From assembly GCF_003259695.1 (NCBI RefSeq), contig NZ_PZJH01000007.1, positions 29,459-93,458 on the forward strand: a stretch of DNA of 64,000 bases, given 5' to 3'. Below, in pieces: positions 10,232 to 21,757 of the stretch; position 1 is the stretch's first letter; every line of letters begins with the position of its first letter. The notes below the pieces were generated by a model, which saw only the letters and a list, made by a program, of their open reading frames with translations, was not told where the DNA came from and did not search any database. This DNA comes from Macrococcus epidermidis. Lineage in GTDB: Bacteria; Bacillota; Bacilli; Staphylococcales; Staphylococcaceae. Made by a program: the position numbers and the translations under genes.

Positions 10232-11899
10232 CTAGTTTGTAGCGTCTGGTAATAAATCTTCCATTAATTTTGCATTGTTGCTATAATCTACAGGAATATC
10301 TACGATAACTGGTCCTTCTTCTGCCATTGCTTTCTTCAGTACATCTTCTAATTCACTAGAGTGATTCACTTTATATCCTTTTGCACCCATAGATTCTGCA
10401 TATTTAACATAATCAACAGGACCTAAGTCAACTGCTGCACCTTTACCATATTTACTTACCTGCTGGAATTTAACCATATCATAATAGCCATCATTCCAAA
10501 TAAGTTGTACGATTGGCGCTTTAAGTCTTACTGCAGTTTCAAGTTCCTGACCTGAGAATAAGAAACCTCCATCTCCCGCCATAGAAACGATTTTTTTACC
10601 TGGTCGGACAATTGATGCTGCAATCGCCCAAGGCAGTGCTACACCTAATGTCTGCATCCCATTTGAGAACAAGAGATGACGTGGTGCATAACTTCTAAAA
10701 TAACGTGCCATATAAATATATAAAGATCCTACATCTACAGTAACTGTCGTTTCATCATCAATTAATTCACGTACTGCTTTAACGATATGTTTAGGATTTA
10801 CTTTCTCAGCATTCATGTAATCTTCAGGCAATTCATATTTCTTTTGAATCATATTTGCAATATTTAATAATATTTTTTGAGCATTTTCATCAAGCTGTAT
10901 ATCACCTGGCTCTAATTTTTCATCTAATCGTTGAATTGTGAGCGCAGTATTACCGATCAATTCCGTTACCGGTGCATAATGATTGTCAATATCACTTTGC
11001 ACTTCATCAATATGAATAATTGTTTTTTCATTCTCTTTATTCCAAATCACCGGATCATACTCAATTGGATCATAACCCACTGAAATCACTAAATCTGCAT
11101 GTTTTAATAATTCATCACCGGGTTGATTTCTAAATAATCCAATACGTCCGAAGAAATGTTCTTCTAATTCTCTTGAAATAATGCCAGATCCCTGGAAGGT
11201 TTCTACAACTGGTATCGCATTATTCGTCATAAATTTTCTTATTGCGGCAGTATTTTCTTCAGATGATGCACGCATACCAAGTAAAAATACAGGTAACTTG
11301 GCTTGTTTAATTCTTTCAGCTAAAGTATCAATTTCAAAATTAGGTGCCGGTCCTAAAACAGGTGGTTCTTTTACTTCTATCGCATTTACCTCCACGTTTT
11401 CTGCAGATATAACATCTTGAGGTATACTTACAAAAGCTGCACCTTTACGCCCTTCAACACTGGCACGGAATGCATTTGTAACTGCTTCAGAAATACTGTT
11501 TGCATCCTGAACTTCAACTGAATATTTAGAAACGTGACTCATCAGACCAGCGTTATCTAAAGATTGATGTGTACGTTTTAAACTGTCTTCTCGTTTAACA
11601 TTACCACCAATCGCAACAACCGGGTCACTTTCAGAATTTGCGGTCACTAATCCTGTCGCTAAATTGGTTACCCCAGGTCCACTTGTTACAAGTACAACAC
11701 CAGGTTTACCTGTGATACGACCGATACCTTGTGCAATAAGTGCCGCATTTTGTTCATGACGTGTCACAATGACTTCGGGCCCTCTATCTTCTAAAACATC
11801 AAATGCTTTATCGATTTTCGCTCCAGGTACTCCAAATACATGTGTCACACCATGATTAATTAATGTATCAACGAATAAATCTCCACCAGATTTTTTCAT
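10232..11899 (-). CDS. alsS: Catabolic acetolactate synthase
   Basis: Thiamine-diphosphate enzyme that condenses two pyruvates into acetolactate. At 555 residues it has normal length for the catabolic type. The active-site glutamate sits in [10 protein letters not shown] near residue 49. The ThDP motif starts at [11 protein letters not shown] and ends with the WNDGYYD asparagine. No regulatory-subunit gene is adjacent, consistent with the FAD-independent catabolic form. AGGAGC precedes the ATG. Operon with alsD; cre-like sites lie upstream. Confidence 0.96.
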   Translation of the reverse strand: MKKSGGDLFVDTLINHGVTHVFGVPGAKIDKAFDVLEDRGPEVIVTRHEQNAALIAQGIGRITGKPGVVLVTSGPGVTNLATGLVTANSESDPVVAIGGNVKREDSLKRTHQSLDNAGLMSHVSKYSVEVQDANSISEAVTNAFRASVEGRKGAAFVSIPQDVISAENVEVNAIEVKEPPVLGPAPNFEIDTLAERIKQAKLPVFLLGMRASSEENTAAIRKFMTNNAIPVVETFQGSGIISRELEEHFFGRIGLFRNQPGDELLKHADLVISVGYDPIEYDPVIWNKENEKTIIHIDEVQSDIDNHYAPVTELIGNTALTIQRLDEKLEPGDIQLDENAQKILLNIANMIQKKYELPEDYMNAEKVNPKHIVKAVRELIDDETTVTVDVGSLYIYMARYFRSYAPRHLLFSNGMQTLGVALPWAIAASIVRPGKKIVSMAGDGGFLFSGQELETAVRLKAPIVQLIWNDGYYDMVKFQQVSKYGKGAAVDLGPVDYVKYAESMGAKGYKVNHSSELEDVLKKAMAEEGPVIVDIPVDYSNNAKLMEDLLPDATN

Positions 11900-11942
11900 A
11901 ATATTAACGCTCCTAATTAGAATTATATTTTTTACAATTTAA

Positions 11943-12028
11943 ATGCTAGTACGAATGCATGCTTACTTCAAATGATACGCCTTTAAAATACATATAAAAC
12001 GTTTTCAACAATATTGAAGCGTTTTCAA
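11943..12028 (-). promoter_or_regulatory. alsSD promoter with two cre-like sites
   Basis: Candidate promoter: TTGAAG (11971-11966), 17 bases, TAGCAT (11948-11943). Upstream, 11994-12008 and 12014-12028 each match the relaxed CcpA consensus WTGNAANCGNWNNCW with one mismatch (minus strand TTGAAAACGTTTTAT and TTGAAAACGCTTCAA). Their placement about 65 and 85 bases before the expected start suits activation rather than repression. Confidence 0.5.
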
Positions 12029-12043
12029 TACTGTTCGGGAAAT

Positions 12044-12082
12044 AAAAAAACTAAAGCACAACTTAAAAATTGGGCTTTAGTC
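12044..12082 (-). terminator. Terminator after gyrA
   Basis: Minus-strand stem ACTAAAGC (12081-12074) with GCTTTAGT (12057-12050), extended by three inner pairs, followed by seven T. Confidence 0.8.
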
Positions 12083-12090
12083 TTTTTAAT

Positions 12091-14754
12091 TTATTCTGTT
12101 TCTTCTTCGTCTTCAAAAATATCATCGAAAGATGAATTTTCTAAAATATCTTTTTGAGTGTCATCTTCTTCATCTTCAAGCGTACCAACAACATGGCCGT
12201 CTTCAGCTTCAATATCTTCGTTGTTATCTTCTAATGCTTCTTCTGTTAATGTCGTTTCTTGTTTGGCTATCACTTCACCGGGCAACTTATCTTCGTCAAT
12301 TACATCGACGTCTTCTTCTTTCTCTACTTTTGCAACGGTCGCAACAAGTTGTCCTTCACCTAACTTAATTAAACGAACACCTTGTGCTGAACGACCATTT
12401 TGAGAGAATTCAGCAACATCTAAACGAATGATTACACCTTGATTCGTCACCAACATAATATCTTCGTCACCGTTAACTGTTGTGATACAAACAAGATTAC
12501 CGTTCTTCTCAGTAATGCTTGCTGTTTTAATCCCTTTACCACCACGGTTAGAAATACGGTATTCTGCTTCACCCGTACGTTTACCATAACCATTTTCAGT
12601 AACAATCAATACTTCATGTTCACCATTAGATTCAATAACGTCAAGTCCTATTACTTCATCGCCTTCGCGTAATGAAATACCTTTTACACCTGCAGCTGTT
12701 CTTCCGAGTGGACGCAGTTTATCTTCTTCGAAACGGATGAGTGATGCATTTTTTGTACCGATAATTAGTTGTTTATTACCATCTGTTAAACGTACAGCAA
12801 TCAGTTCATCGTCTTCTCTAAAGTTAATTGCAATCTTACCGTTTTTATTAATGCGCGCAAAATGAGAAAGATTCGTACGTTTAATAATACCTTGTTTCGT
12901 CGCAAATATAATAAAGGCATCTTCACGTTCTAAGTCTTTCACCGCAATCATCGTGCTAATCTTTTCATCTTTTTCCAGTTCTAATACGTTAACGATTGGG
13001 ATTCCTTTTGATTGACGAGACAGTTCAGGTATTTCATAGCCCTTAACTTTATATACACGTCCCATATTCGTGAAGAATAATACATTATCATGAGTTGACG
13101 TCGTTACCATTTGACTAACAAAGTCTTCGTCCAAAGTATTCATACCTTGAACGCCACGTCCACCACGATGTTGTGTACGGTATGTTGATGCTGGTAAACG
13201 TTTAATATAGTTATTATGGCTTAAAGTAATAACGATATTTTCTTCATCGATTAAATCTTCATCTTCTAAATGATCAAATCCACCTGCAGTAATTTCTGTA
13301 CGACGTTCATCGCCATATTTTTCACGGATTTCAATTAATTCTTCACGAATAATTTCCAGTAATTTTTCTTCATCCGCTAAGATGGCTCTTAATTCATCGA
13401 TATATTTCAGTAATTCCTGGTATTCTTCTTCAATTTTGTCACGTTCAAGTCCTGTTAATCGGCGCAGACGCATATCTAAAATTGCTTGTGCCTGACGCTC
13501 AGAAAGCTTAAATTGTTCCATTAAGCCTGCCATCGCTTCAGCATCATTTTTTGAACCACGAATTAAAGCAATAATTTCGTCAATATGATCTAATGCAATA
13601 CGTAATCCTTCTAAAATATGTGCACGATCTTCAGCTTTCTTCAAGTTATACTGCGTTCTACGACGAACCACTACTTTTTGATGCTCTAAATAATGATAGA
13701 TTGCTTGTTTGATATTTAAAACTTTCGGTTGTCCATCAACAAGCGCTAACATATTCACACCGAAAGATGTTTGTAATGGTGTTAATTTATATAAATTATT
13801 TAAGATCACATTGGCATTCGCATCACGACGAACGTCAATAACGATACGCACACCTTCTTTTAAACTTGTCTCATCACGTAAATCTGTAATACCATCAATC
13901 TTTTTATCACGGGCAAGTTCCGCTATCTTCTCTACTAAACGTGCTTTATTCACTTGATAAGGAATTTCTGTTACGATAATTGTTTCTTTACCATTAGGAC
14001 GTGTTTCAATTAAAGTTTTCGCACGCATAATGACAGAACCACGACCTGTCTCATAAGCACGTCGGATGCCACTACGTCCTAGTATTAAGCCTGCAGTAGG
14101 AAAATCAGGACCTTGAATAAATTCCATTAATTCAGGAATCGAAATGTCAGCATTTTTACTTAACTCTAACACACCGTTAATCACTTCTGTTAAGTTGTGT
14201 GGAGGAATATTTGTTGCCATACCAACCGCAATTCCTGACGCACCATTCACAAGCAGGTTTGGGAATCTAGAAGGTAGCACGACTGGTTCACGTTCGTTAC
14301 CATCGTAGTTATCTGTAAAATCAATCGTATCTTTGTTGATATCGCGCATTAATTCCATAGCAATCTTAGACATACGCGCCTCAGTATAACGCATCGCAGC
14401 TGCACCATCGCCGTCCATAGAACCAAAGTTTCCTTGTCCATCAACGAGCATATAACGATAGCTGAAATCTTGTGCCATACGAACCATTGCCTCATAAATT
14501 GAAGAGTCACCGTGTGGGTGATATTTACCCATAACATCTCCTACGATACGTGCAGACTTCTTATAGGGTTTATCTGGCGTCATTCCTTGATTATTCATTC
14601 CGTATAATATACGACGATGTACAGGTTTCATACCATCACGTACATCCGGTAACGCACGAGAAACGATTACACTCATCGCATAGTCAAGAAACGAATCCTT
14701 CATCTCTTTGACAATATTCTGGTCTTGTAGTTTTGAATCGTGCTCTAAAGCCAT
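12091..14754 (-). CDS. gyrA: DNA gyrase subunit A
   Basis: Breakage-reunion subunit that introduces negative supercoils together with GyrB. At 887 residues it has the staphylococcal length. The catalytic tyrosine is Tyr123 in RYTEARM. The quinolone-determining region keeps Ser84, Ser85 and Glu88 ([10 protein letters not shown]), the wild-type residues. Six C-terminal beta-pinwheel repeats follow, with the GyrA box as HRGGRGVQG near residue 525, then a strongly acidic tail. It starts 27 bases after gyrB with GGAGG. Confidence 0.98.
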   Translation of the reverse strand: MALEHDSKLQDQNIVKEMKDSFLDYAMSVIVSRALPDVRDGMKPVHRRILYGMNNQGMTPDKPYKKSARIVGDVMGKYHPHGDSSIYEAMVRMAQDFSYRYMLVDGQGNFGSMDGDGAAAMRYTEARMSKIAMELMRDINKDTIDFTDNYDGNEREPVVLPSRFPNLLVNGASGIAVGMATNIPPHNLTEVINGVLELSKNADISIPELMEFIQGPDFPTAGLILGRSGIRRAYETGRGSVIMRAKTLIETRPNGKETIIVTEIPYQVNKARLVEKIAELARDKKIDGITDLRDETSLKEGVRIVIDVRRDANANVILNNLYKLTPLQTSFGVNMLALVDGQPKVLNIKQAIYHYLEHQKVVVRRRTQYNLKKAEDRAHILEGLRIALDHIDEIIALIRGSKNDAEAMAGLMEQFKLSERQAQAILDMRLRRLTGLERDKIEEEYQELLKYIDELRAILADEEKLLEIIREELIEIREKYGDERRTEITAGGFDHLEDEDLIDEENIVITLSHNNYIKRLPASTYRTQHRGGRGVQGMNTLDEDFVSQMVTTSTHDNVLFFTNMGRVYKVKGYEIPELSRQSKGIPIVNVLELEKDEKISTMIAVKDLEREDAFIIFATKQGIIKRTNLSHFARINKNGKIAINFREDDELIAVRLTDGNKQLIIGTKNASLIRFEEDKLRPLGRTAAGVKGISLREGDEVIGLDVIESNGEHEVLIVTENGYGKRTGEAEYRISNRGGKGIKTASITEKNGNLVCITTVNGDEDIMLVTNQGVIIRLDVAEFSQNGRSAQGVRLIKLGEGQLVATVAKVEKEEDVDVIDEDKLPGEVIAKQETTLTEEALEDNNEDIEAEDGHVVGTLEDEEDDTQKDILENSSFDDIFEDEEETE

Positions 14755-14781
14755 AAATGGCGCCTCCTTAAAATACTATCT

Positions 14782-16704
<1,923 letters not shown>

Positions 16705-16711
16705 CTAGCCT

Positions 16712-17821
16712 TCAATTAGTCGAAATATGTCCATCAGAAACATTAAATAATTTCGCTCTGTTGATTGTTTCATGTTCAATACCATCCACTGATGTTGTTG
16801 TTACAAATGTTTGAACTTTATGTTGAATTGTCGTAAGTAAATGTGTCTGCCTTAAATCATCAAGCTCGCTTAATACATCATCCAGCAATAGAATCGGATA
16901 TTCTCCCACTTCCAGATTAATCAATTCTATTTCAGCAAGCTTCACTGATAAAGCTGTCGTTCTCTGTTGACCTTGTGATCCGTACGTTTGCACGTCAATA
17001 TCATTGATGGCAAAAGTAATATCATCACGATGTGGGCCAAATAAACTTTGTGCACGTTCTATCTCACGTTTACTTTCTTTATTTAGCAATGTAACACAGA
17101 CTTCAATCATGGCCTGTACGTCATCAATATATTCAAGACTTGATACATACTGTAATTTTAAGTTTTCTTTTTGTTTTGTAATACCTTGATGAATAGGTAG
17201 GGCAAGTTCCTCCAGTTTTTCAATGAATGATTTACGTCGCTGCGTAAGTTTTACCGCATATTCCGCAAATTGTTCATTCAATACTTCAAGCATCGTTGTA
17301 TCATTATTACCTGAGATTTTAAGTTGCTTCAGATGATGATTCTTTTGTTTGAGTATTCTTTGAAAGTTGGATAAATCATTAAGATAAACAGCAGATATCT
17401 GGCCGATTTCCATATCGATGAAGCGGCGTCTTATTTGCGGACTACCCTTAACTAAATTTAAGTCTTCCGGCGCAAATAAAACGACATTCATATGGCCGAT
17501 GTATTCAGTCAGTCGCTTTTGTTCTAAATGATTCACTTTCGCTTTTTTACCTTTTGATGAAATTGTGAGTGATAATGGCATGACGCCATGTCGGTATGCT
17601 AAGTCACCTTCAATATGACTAAATTGTTCACCCCAGGTAATTAATTCTTTATCATTTGAAGTTCTGTGACTTTTAGCCATCGCTAAACAATATATCGCTT
17701 CTAAAAGATTTGTCTTTCCTTGTGCATTAATACCTATCAAAATATTTACTTCATCGCTAAAGTCTAATTTGACGGAATCATAATTACGATAATGCGATAA
17801 GGATAATGATTTTAACTTCAT
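16712..17821 (-). CDS. recF: DNA replication and repair protein RecF
   Basis: SMC-like ATPase that acts with RecO and RecR to load RecA at gaps. At 369 residues it has normal length. Walker [15 protein letters not shown] is near residues 29-42, the ABC signature region near 280 (YGSQGQQRT), and Walker B is [13 protein letters not shown] near 319. Its ATG overlaps the yaaA stop by one base, so the two are translationally coupled. Confidence 0.97.
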   Translation of the reverse strand: MKLKSLSLSHYRNYDSVKLDFSDEVNILIGINAQGKTNLLEAIYCLAMAKSHRTSNDKELITWGEQFSHIEGDLAYRHGVMPLSLTISSKGKKAKVNHLEQKRLTEYIGHMNVVLFAPEDLNLVKGSPQIRRRFIDMEIGQISAVYLNDLSNFQRILKQKNHHLKQLKISGNNDTTMLEVLNEQFAEYAVKLTQRRKSFIEKLEELALPIHQGITKQKENLKLQYVSSLEYIDDVQAMIEVCVTLLNKESKREIERAQSLFGPHRDDITFAINDIDVQTYGSQGQQRTTALSVKLAEIELINLEVGEYPILLLDDVLSELDDLRQTHLLTTIQHKVQTFVTTTSVDGIEHETINRAKLFNVSDGHISTN

Positions 17822-18039
17822 TATGCTTCCGTGTAAGTAATCTTGTAAGTTTCGCCTTCAACTTCTAAAAGATCATCCTGATGAAGCTTCTTACCACGTC
17901 TGTTTTCTTCTTCTCCGTTCAACATTACCGGGTTATCCTGCAGATACCATTTCGCTTGTCCGCCCGTTGAGATAATCCCTTCTGCTTTTAGAAATTGACC
18001 TAACGTAATCTCACTATTTAGTTCGACTATATTTACCAT
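17821..18039 (-). CDS. yaaA: S4-domain RNA-binding protein YaaA
   Basis: A 72-residue protein consisting of one S4 fold ([21 protein letters not shown], then RRGKKL), an RNA-binding module. Usually encoded directly between dnaN and recF; a link to ribosome assembly has been suggested for this family, but the exact role is unclear. GGAG precedes the ATG. Here it is separated from dnaN by about 3.7 kb of inserted genes, so it must start its own transcript for recF-gyrB-gyrA. Confidence 0.93.
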   Translation of the reverse strand: MVNIVELNSEITLGQFLKAEGIISTGGQAKWYLQDNPVMLNGEEENRRGKKLHQDDLLEVEGETYKITYTEA

Positions 18040-18117
18040 TCACGGTTCACTCCTATTCCATGTCAGTCATTATATAATTATACCTTTAATCATTAAAAAT
18101 TGCATGTCTTTTCACAT

Positions 18118-18160
18118 AAATAAAAACGCTGAATGCTTATCATTCAACGTTTTTATTTAT
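18118..18160 (-). terminator. Terminator after bdbC
   Basis: Arms 18122-18135 and 18141-18154; the single imperfect pair is a G-U wobble on the minus strand, followed by TTTTTATTTAT. It isolates the bdbDC genes from yaaA. Confidence 0.8.
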
Positions 18161-18188
18161 GAACATTCCATATTGTTTTTAAAATCCT

Positions 18189-18608
18189 TTATTTTGCATC
18201 TGCATTTGATTTTCTAACGAGTAGCATCATCACTGTAATTAACAAAAATGCTGTTCCCGCTAAAAACGGAATTGTAATAAAACCAAAATAATTCACATAC
18301 TGTGTACTACAAGGAACACCACCAACACAAGGTTTGATTGGTGCAAATCCGGGAATCTTCTGTTCCATATAGTGAATAACTGAAATACAAAACCCGATAA
18401 CAGAGAATGTCATAATCAAATATTTATAGTGATATGCATTTGTAAATGCTGCAAAACCAGCAATAATCACTAAAGGATACATTAAAATCCTTTGATACCA
18501 ACATTTTTCACAAGGTACATAATGCATGATTTCTGAAAAATATAAACTACCTAACATCGCAACCAGTGCAATTACCCAGGAAATATAAAAATATTTGGTG
18601 TTTTTCAT
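18189..18608 (-). CDS. bdbC: BdbC/DsbB-type disulfide bond formation membrane protein
   Basis: Quinone-linked membrane thiol oxidase that re-oxidises a DsbA-like partner. At 139 residues it has four membrane helices. The first cysteine pair is C33-x-x-C36 (PCEKCWYQR) and the second is C94 and C100 (KPCVGGVPC), both on the outer side as in DsbB. Its start overlaps the bdbD stop, so the two are one translational unit. The partner directly upstream makes the assignment firm. Confidence 0.93.
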   Translation of the reverse strand: MKNTKYFYISWVIALVAMLGSLYFSEIMHYVPCEKCWYQRILMYPLVIIAGFAAFTNAYHYKYLIMTFSVIGFCISVIHYMEQKIPGFAPIKPCVGGVPCSTQYVNYFGFITIPFLAGTAFLLITVMMLLVRKSNADAK

Positions 18609-19327
18609 TATTTTAACGCCTTATCAATAGCTTCTGTAACCGCATCGATGTTCATCGGATCAGCAAGTGCTTTACCGTTAACAATAATTGTTGGTGTAGA
18701 AGTGATATTGTGTTTTTGATATAAATCAATATCTTTTTGAACAGCAGCTTTCTCACTGTTCGCTTTAATTGCATCAACTATTTTTGCTTCGTCTTTTACG
18801 CCTGCTGTTTTAAGTGCTTTCTTAACTGCAGATATCGTTAACCATTTATCTTGAGAACCATTATGCGTTTGTAATTTAAATAATGCATCATGGAATGCCC
18901 AATATTTATCAGGATCATTTTTTAATACTGTTTCACCAGCAAGTCCGCCTAAAATTGATTCTTCAGCATGGAACGGTGTATGAATAAAGTAATAGTTTGC
19001 TTTCCCTGTATCAAAGTATTTTTTCTTGAGTTCAGGTTTCATATTGCTATCAAAATATTTACATGCTGGACATTTAAAATCTCCAAATTCAATGACTGTA
19101 ACTTTCGCATCTTTTTTCCCCATCATCGGTTGACCTTTAAGATCGACTTTATTAGTGTCCACAGGATCTTTACCTTGATTGTTATTGACTGTAGAATCAA
19201 CTGTCGATGTGTCGACACTATCTGTTTCAGCTTTATCTTTTTGCTTCATAATCACCATTGCTGCTAATGCTCCTACAACTAGTAATGTAAGAACCATCGT
19301 AAAAATTAATGAGCTTTTATTCTTCAT
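18608..19327 (-). CDS. bdbD: BdbD/DsbA-type thiol-disulfide oxidoreductase
   Basis: Extracytoplasmic thioredoxin-fold oxidase that introduces disulfides into exported proteins. At 239 residues it has an N-terminal membrane anchor (residues 7-27), a serine/threonine/aspartate-rich linker to about 60, the active site C86-P-A-C89 (FGDFKCPACKYF), and the cis-proline loop TSTPTIIVNGK near the C-terminus. There is no lipobox, unlike the S. aureus DsbA lipoprotein. AGAGGTC precedes the ATG. Works with bdbC. Confidence 0.93.
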   Translation of the reverse strand: MKNKSSLIFTMVLTLLVVGALAAMVIMKQKDKAETDSVDTSTVDSTVNNNQGKDPVDTNKVDLKGQPMMGKKDAKVTVIEFGDFKCPACKYFDSNMKPELKKKYFDTGKANYYFIHTPFHAEESILGGLAGETVLKNDPDKYWAFHDALFKLQTHNGSQDKWLTISAVKKALKTAGVKDEAKIVDAIKANSEKAAVQKDIDLYQKHNITSTPTIIVNGKALADPMNIDAVTEAIDKALK

Positions 19328-19456
19328 CGAATTGACCTCTCTTTATTGTGTATACACAATTTGTTATTTATTTTTATATATTTTTAAAATACATAGTATA
19401 AATATTATATTAAATAAAATAACAATGCCACAATAAAATAGTTAATCTTTTGTGAA

Positions 19457-20698
19457 CTATTTTGTTTGCAATGCTCTTTTAAAATTCTTAATCAGTCCTT
19501 TATCGTTACTGAATACACTGCCCTTGTATATTTTTGCTGCGATAAAAAACAGTGCAATAATTGTAACGATACAAATAATGATACCAATGATAATCTGAGC
19601 ATCACTCGTTTTCTGAGAAATGGTTCTGAGTAACATTACTTGTGGTGTGAAGAAAGGAATAAAGCTTGTAATCTTAACAAGCATTGTGTCTGGTGTTGTT
19701 AAGCTAAACATCGCAATATAGAATGCCGCCATATTTAAAAATGTGACCGGCATTATCGCTTGACCTATATCTTCTATACGGTTTGTAAGAGAACCGACAA
19801 TCGCACTTAAACTGATATATAGCAATAAGCCTAAAATTAAGAAAATAAGTGCATACATAAGTACACGAACATTTTCCTGTGTAAATTTAAATCCAAAACT
19901 TTCAATCGTTTTATTTAAATTAAATACTTGAACACATACAAAAATTGTAATCGCATAGATGATAATCTGTACCAACGCTACTGCAATGACTCCAATAATC
20001 TTAGCCATTAAATGTGTAATTGGTGAAATACTTGTGACAATCATTTCAATAACGCGTGATGATTTCTCCTGAGCAATTTCTGTAGCAATTTGACTTCCAT
20101 AGTTAATCGTAATAAAGAAAATTAAAAAGATTCCTGCATACACTAATGCTGTATTTACTGCTTTACTTTCCTCTGACACTTTATCGTTAGCATCTAATGG
20201 TTTAATAACTTCATTATCAACTTTAGCCTGTGATAAAACTTTTGCTAATTTATCAGGCGCAAGATTTAGAGACTTTGCAATATTATTGCTTTGAAAAGCA
20301 GTCAATGTTGATTGTATCTGCATCAGTTCATCTGTTCCTAAGCTATCTAGTGTATAAACCTTACTTTCAATTGTTTTATCTGTATTTTCTTTAATATCAA
20401 TCAATACTTTATATTTTTCATTTTTTATACCTTTTTTTCCCGCTTCAAGATCAACTATCTTTAACTTCTTTTTCTTATCTAATTTTTGATATTCATTTTT
20501 AAATACGGTTGATAATGTTTTGTCTTCGGAAGAAATAACAGTAATATCATCTTCACTTTTATCAAAGAAATCATAAATTTTATCAGCGTTACTTAATGCG
20601 ATAATCGCTAGTATTACGATCAACGTCGAAATGATAAACGATTTACTCGATACTTTTTTCCAGAATGTTAACCAAAATGTCGGTATAAATTTATTCAT
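19457..20698 (-). CDS. ABC-2 type exporter permease (NatB/YhaP-like)
   Basis: A 413-residue permease with one N-terminal helix (about 20-40), a large outer domain to about residue 185 rich in lysine and aspartate, then about six helices. The segment EKSSRVIEMIVTSISP is typical of the NatB/YhaP family of ABC-2 exporters (sodium or peptide/antibiotic efflux). It overlaps the ATPase gene by 8 bases. The substrate cannot be read from the sequence. Confidence 0.88.
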   Translation of the reverse strand: MNKFIPTFWLTFWKKVSSKSFIISTLIVILAIIALSNADKIYDFFDKSEDDITVISSEDKTLSTVFKNEYQKLDKKKKLKIVDLEAGKKGIKNEKYKVLIDIKENTDKTIESKVYTLDSLGTDELMQIQSTLTAFQSNNIAKSLNLAPDKLAKVLSQAKVDNEVIKPLDANDKVSEESKAVNTALVYAGIFLIFFITINYGSQIATEIAQEKSSRVIEMIVTSISPITHLMAKIIGVIAVALVQIIIYAITIFVCVQVFNLNKTIESFGFKFTQENVRVLMYALIFLILGLLLYISLSAIVGSLTNRIEDIGQAIMPVTFLNMAAFYIAMFSLTTPDTMLVKITSFIPFFTPQVMLLRTISQKTSDAQIIIGIIICIVTIIALFFIAAKIYKGSVFSNDKGLIKNFKRALQTK

Positions 20699-21587
20699 GT
20701 CTATTACCTACTTTCTCAATGAATATTTCATTTAGAGATGGTTCATTGACCTGGAATCTTGAAACATAGCCCATTTGTTTAACAGCATCGAATATGATAG
20801 GTGCTACCTCTCCATTAGCAATTTGAATACGCACATCATTTTTATTTTGACTAAATTTTGTTACGCCAGGAATATTCGCTAACGTACTAAAATCATGTTG
20901 TCCTTCGATAATAATTTCTTTCTTGCCAAAATCATGTTTCACTTGTTTAATTTCTCCTGAAACAACCGTCTTACCTTTATTCAAAATACATACATGTTCA
21001 CACATCTCTTCTACATGTTCCATGCGATGCGAACTAAATACAATCGTAGCACCATTTTCATTGATTTCTTTAACAGCTGATTTTAACAATTCTACATTCA
21101 CTGGATCAAGACCACTAAATGGTTCATCCAGGATTAGTAGTGATGGATTATGAATGATGGCACCAATCAATTGGATTTTTTGTTGATTACCTTTAGATAA
21201 GTCTTCGATTTTCTTATTTTTATTTTCTGGTACATCGAAACGATCGAGCCAATAATCCAGAGCTTTATCAATATCCTTTTTGTTCATACCTTTTAACTGG
21301 GCTAAATACTGAATTTGTTCACTTACTTTTAATTTTGGATTTAAGCCACGTTCTTCAGGTAAGTAACCTATTTTGTCAGTGACAGAATAATCAATCGGTT
21401 TACCGTTATATGTAATTATTCCTGCCGTCTTAGATAGAAGACCTAAAATCATGCGAAATGTTGTCGTTTTTCCCGCACCATTTCCGCCTAAGAAACCAAG
21501 CATCTCACCAGCAGGTACAGAAATATTGACATTGTCTACTGCTTTGAAATCATTAAATTCTTTACTAACATTCTCCAGAATCAGCAT
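20691..21587 (-). CDS. ABC transporter ATP-binding protein (NatA/YhaQ-like)
   Basis: ATPase of the two-part exporter with the downstream permease. Walker A GGNGAGKTTTF, signature LSKGNQQKIQL, Walker B LLILDEPFSGLDP and the H-loop histidine in FSSHRMEHVEE are all intact. I chose the ATG at 21587 because GGAGGT lies 8 bases upstream and the protein then starts MLILENVSKEF as in the family; an in-frame ATG at 21623 would add 12 unrelated residues. About 298 residues. Confidence 0.92.
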   Translation of the reverse strand: MLILENVSKEFNDFKAVDNVNISVPAGEMLGFLGGNGAGKTTTFRMILGLLSKTAGIITYNGKPIDYSVTDKIGYLPEERGLNPKLKVSEQIQYLAQLKGMNKKDIDKALDYWLDRFDVPENKNKKIEDLSKGNQQKIQLIGAIIHNPSLLILDEPFSGLDPVNVELLKSAVKEINENGATIVFSSHRMEHVEEMCEHVCILNKGKTVVSGEIKQVKHDFGKKEIIIEGQHDFSTLANIPGVTKFSQNKNDVRIQIANGEVAPIIFDAVKQMGYVSRFQVNEPSLNEIFIEKVGNRHE

Positions 21588-21677
21588 TTTGCTACCTCCA
21601 TCATAGTTTTTGAGGATTTCCATACTTTAAGAAAATAATGTTATCTCACTTAAAATAGTAATATATTTCATATTTTA

Positions 21678-21695
21678 TGACAAGTATATTTGTCA
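21678..21695. promoter_or_regulatory. Palindrome upstream of the natAB-like genes, candidate operator
   Basis: TGACAAGTATATTTGTCA is an 18-base near-perfect palindrome (8 of 9 pairs) about 90 bases before the ATPase start. A related half, TTTGTCAAAA, repeats at 21710-21719. Operators for small GntR-type regulators of ABC exporters often look like this, but no regulator gene is adjacent. Confidence 0.4.
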
Positions 21696-21714
21696 AAATA
21701 AAAACTTTATTTGT

Positions 21715-21753
21715 CAAAACAAAAAGCTTAAACCAGAATTTGGCTTAAGCTTT
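21715..21753 (-). terminator. Terminator after dnaN
   Basis: Minus-strand stem AGCTTAAGCCA with TGGTTTAAGCT (between 21753 and 21723, one G-U pair), followed by TTTTTGTTTTG. It ends the dnaA-dnaN transcript before the inserted block. Confidence 0.8.
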
Positions 21754-21757
21754 TAAA

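Noticed and set aside
12132..12403. Two plus-strand frames rich in Ser/Leu opposite the gyrA end
   Set aside because: They are the complement of the acidic repeat codons in the GyrA tail, a composition artefact.
14480..14520. Quinolone-resistance substitutions in gyrA
   Set aside because: Ser84, Ser85 and Glu88 are all the susceptible-type residues.
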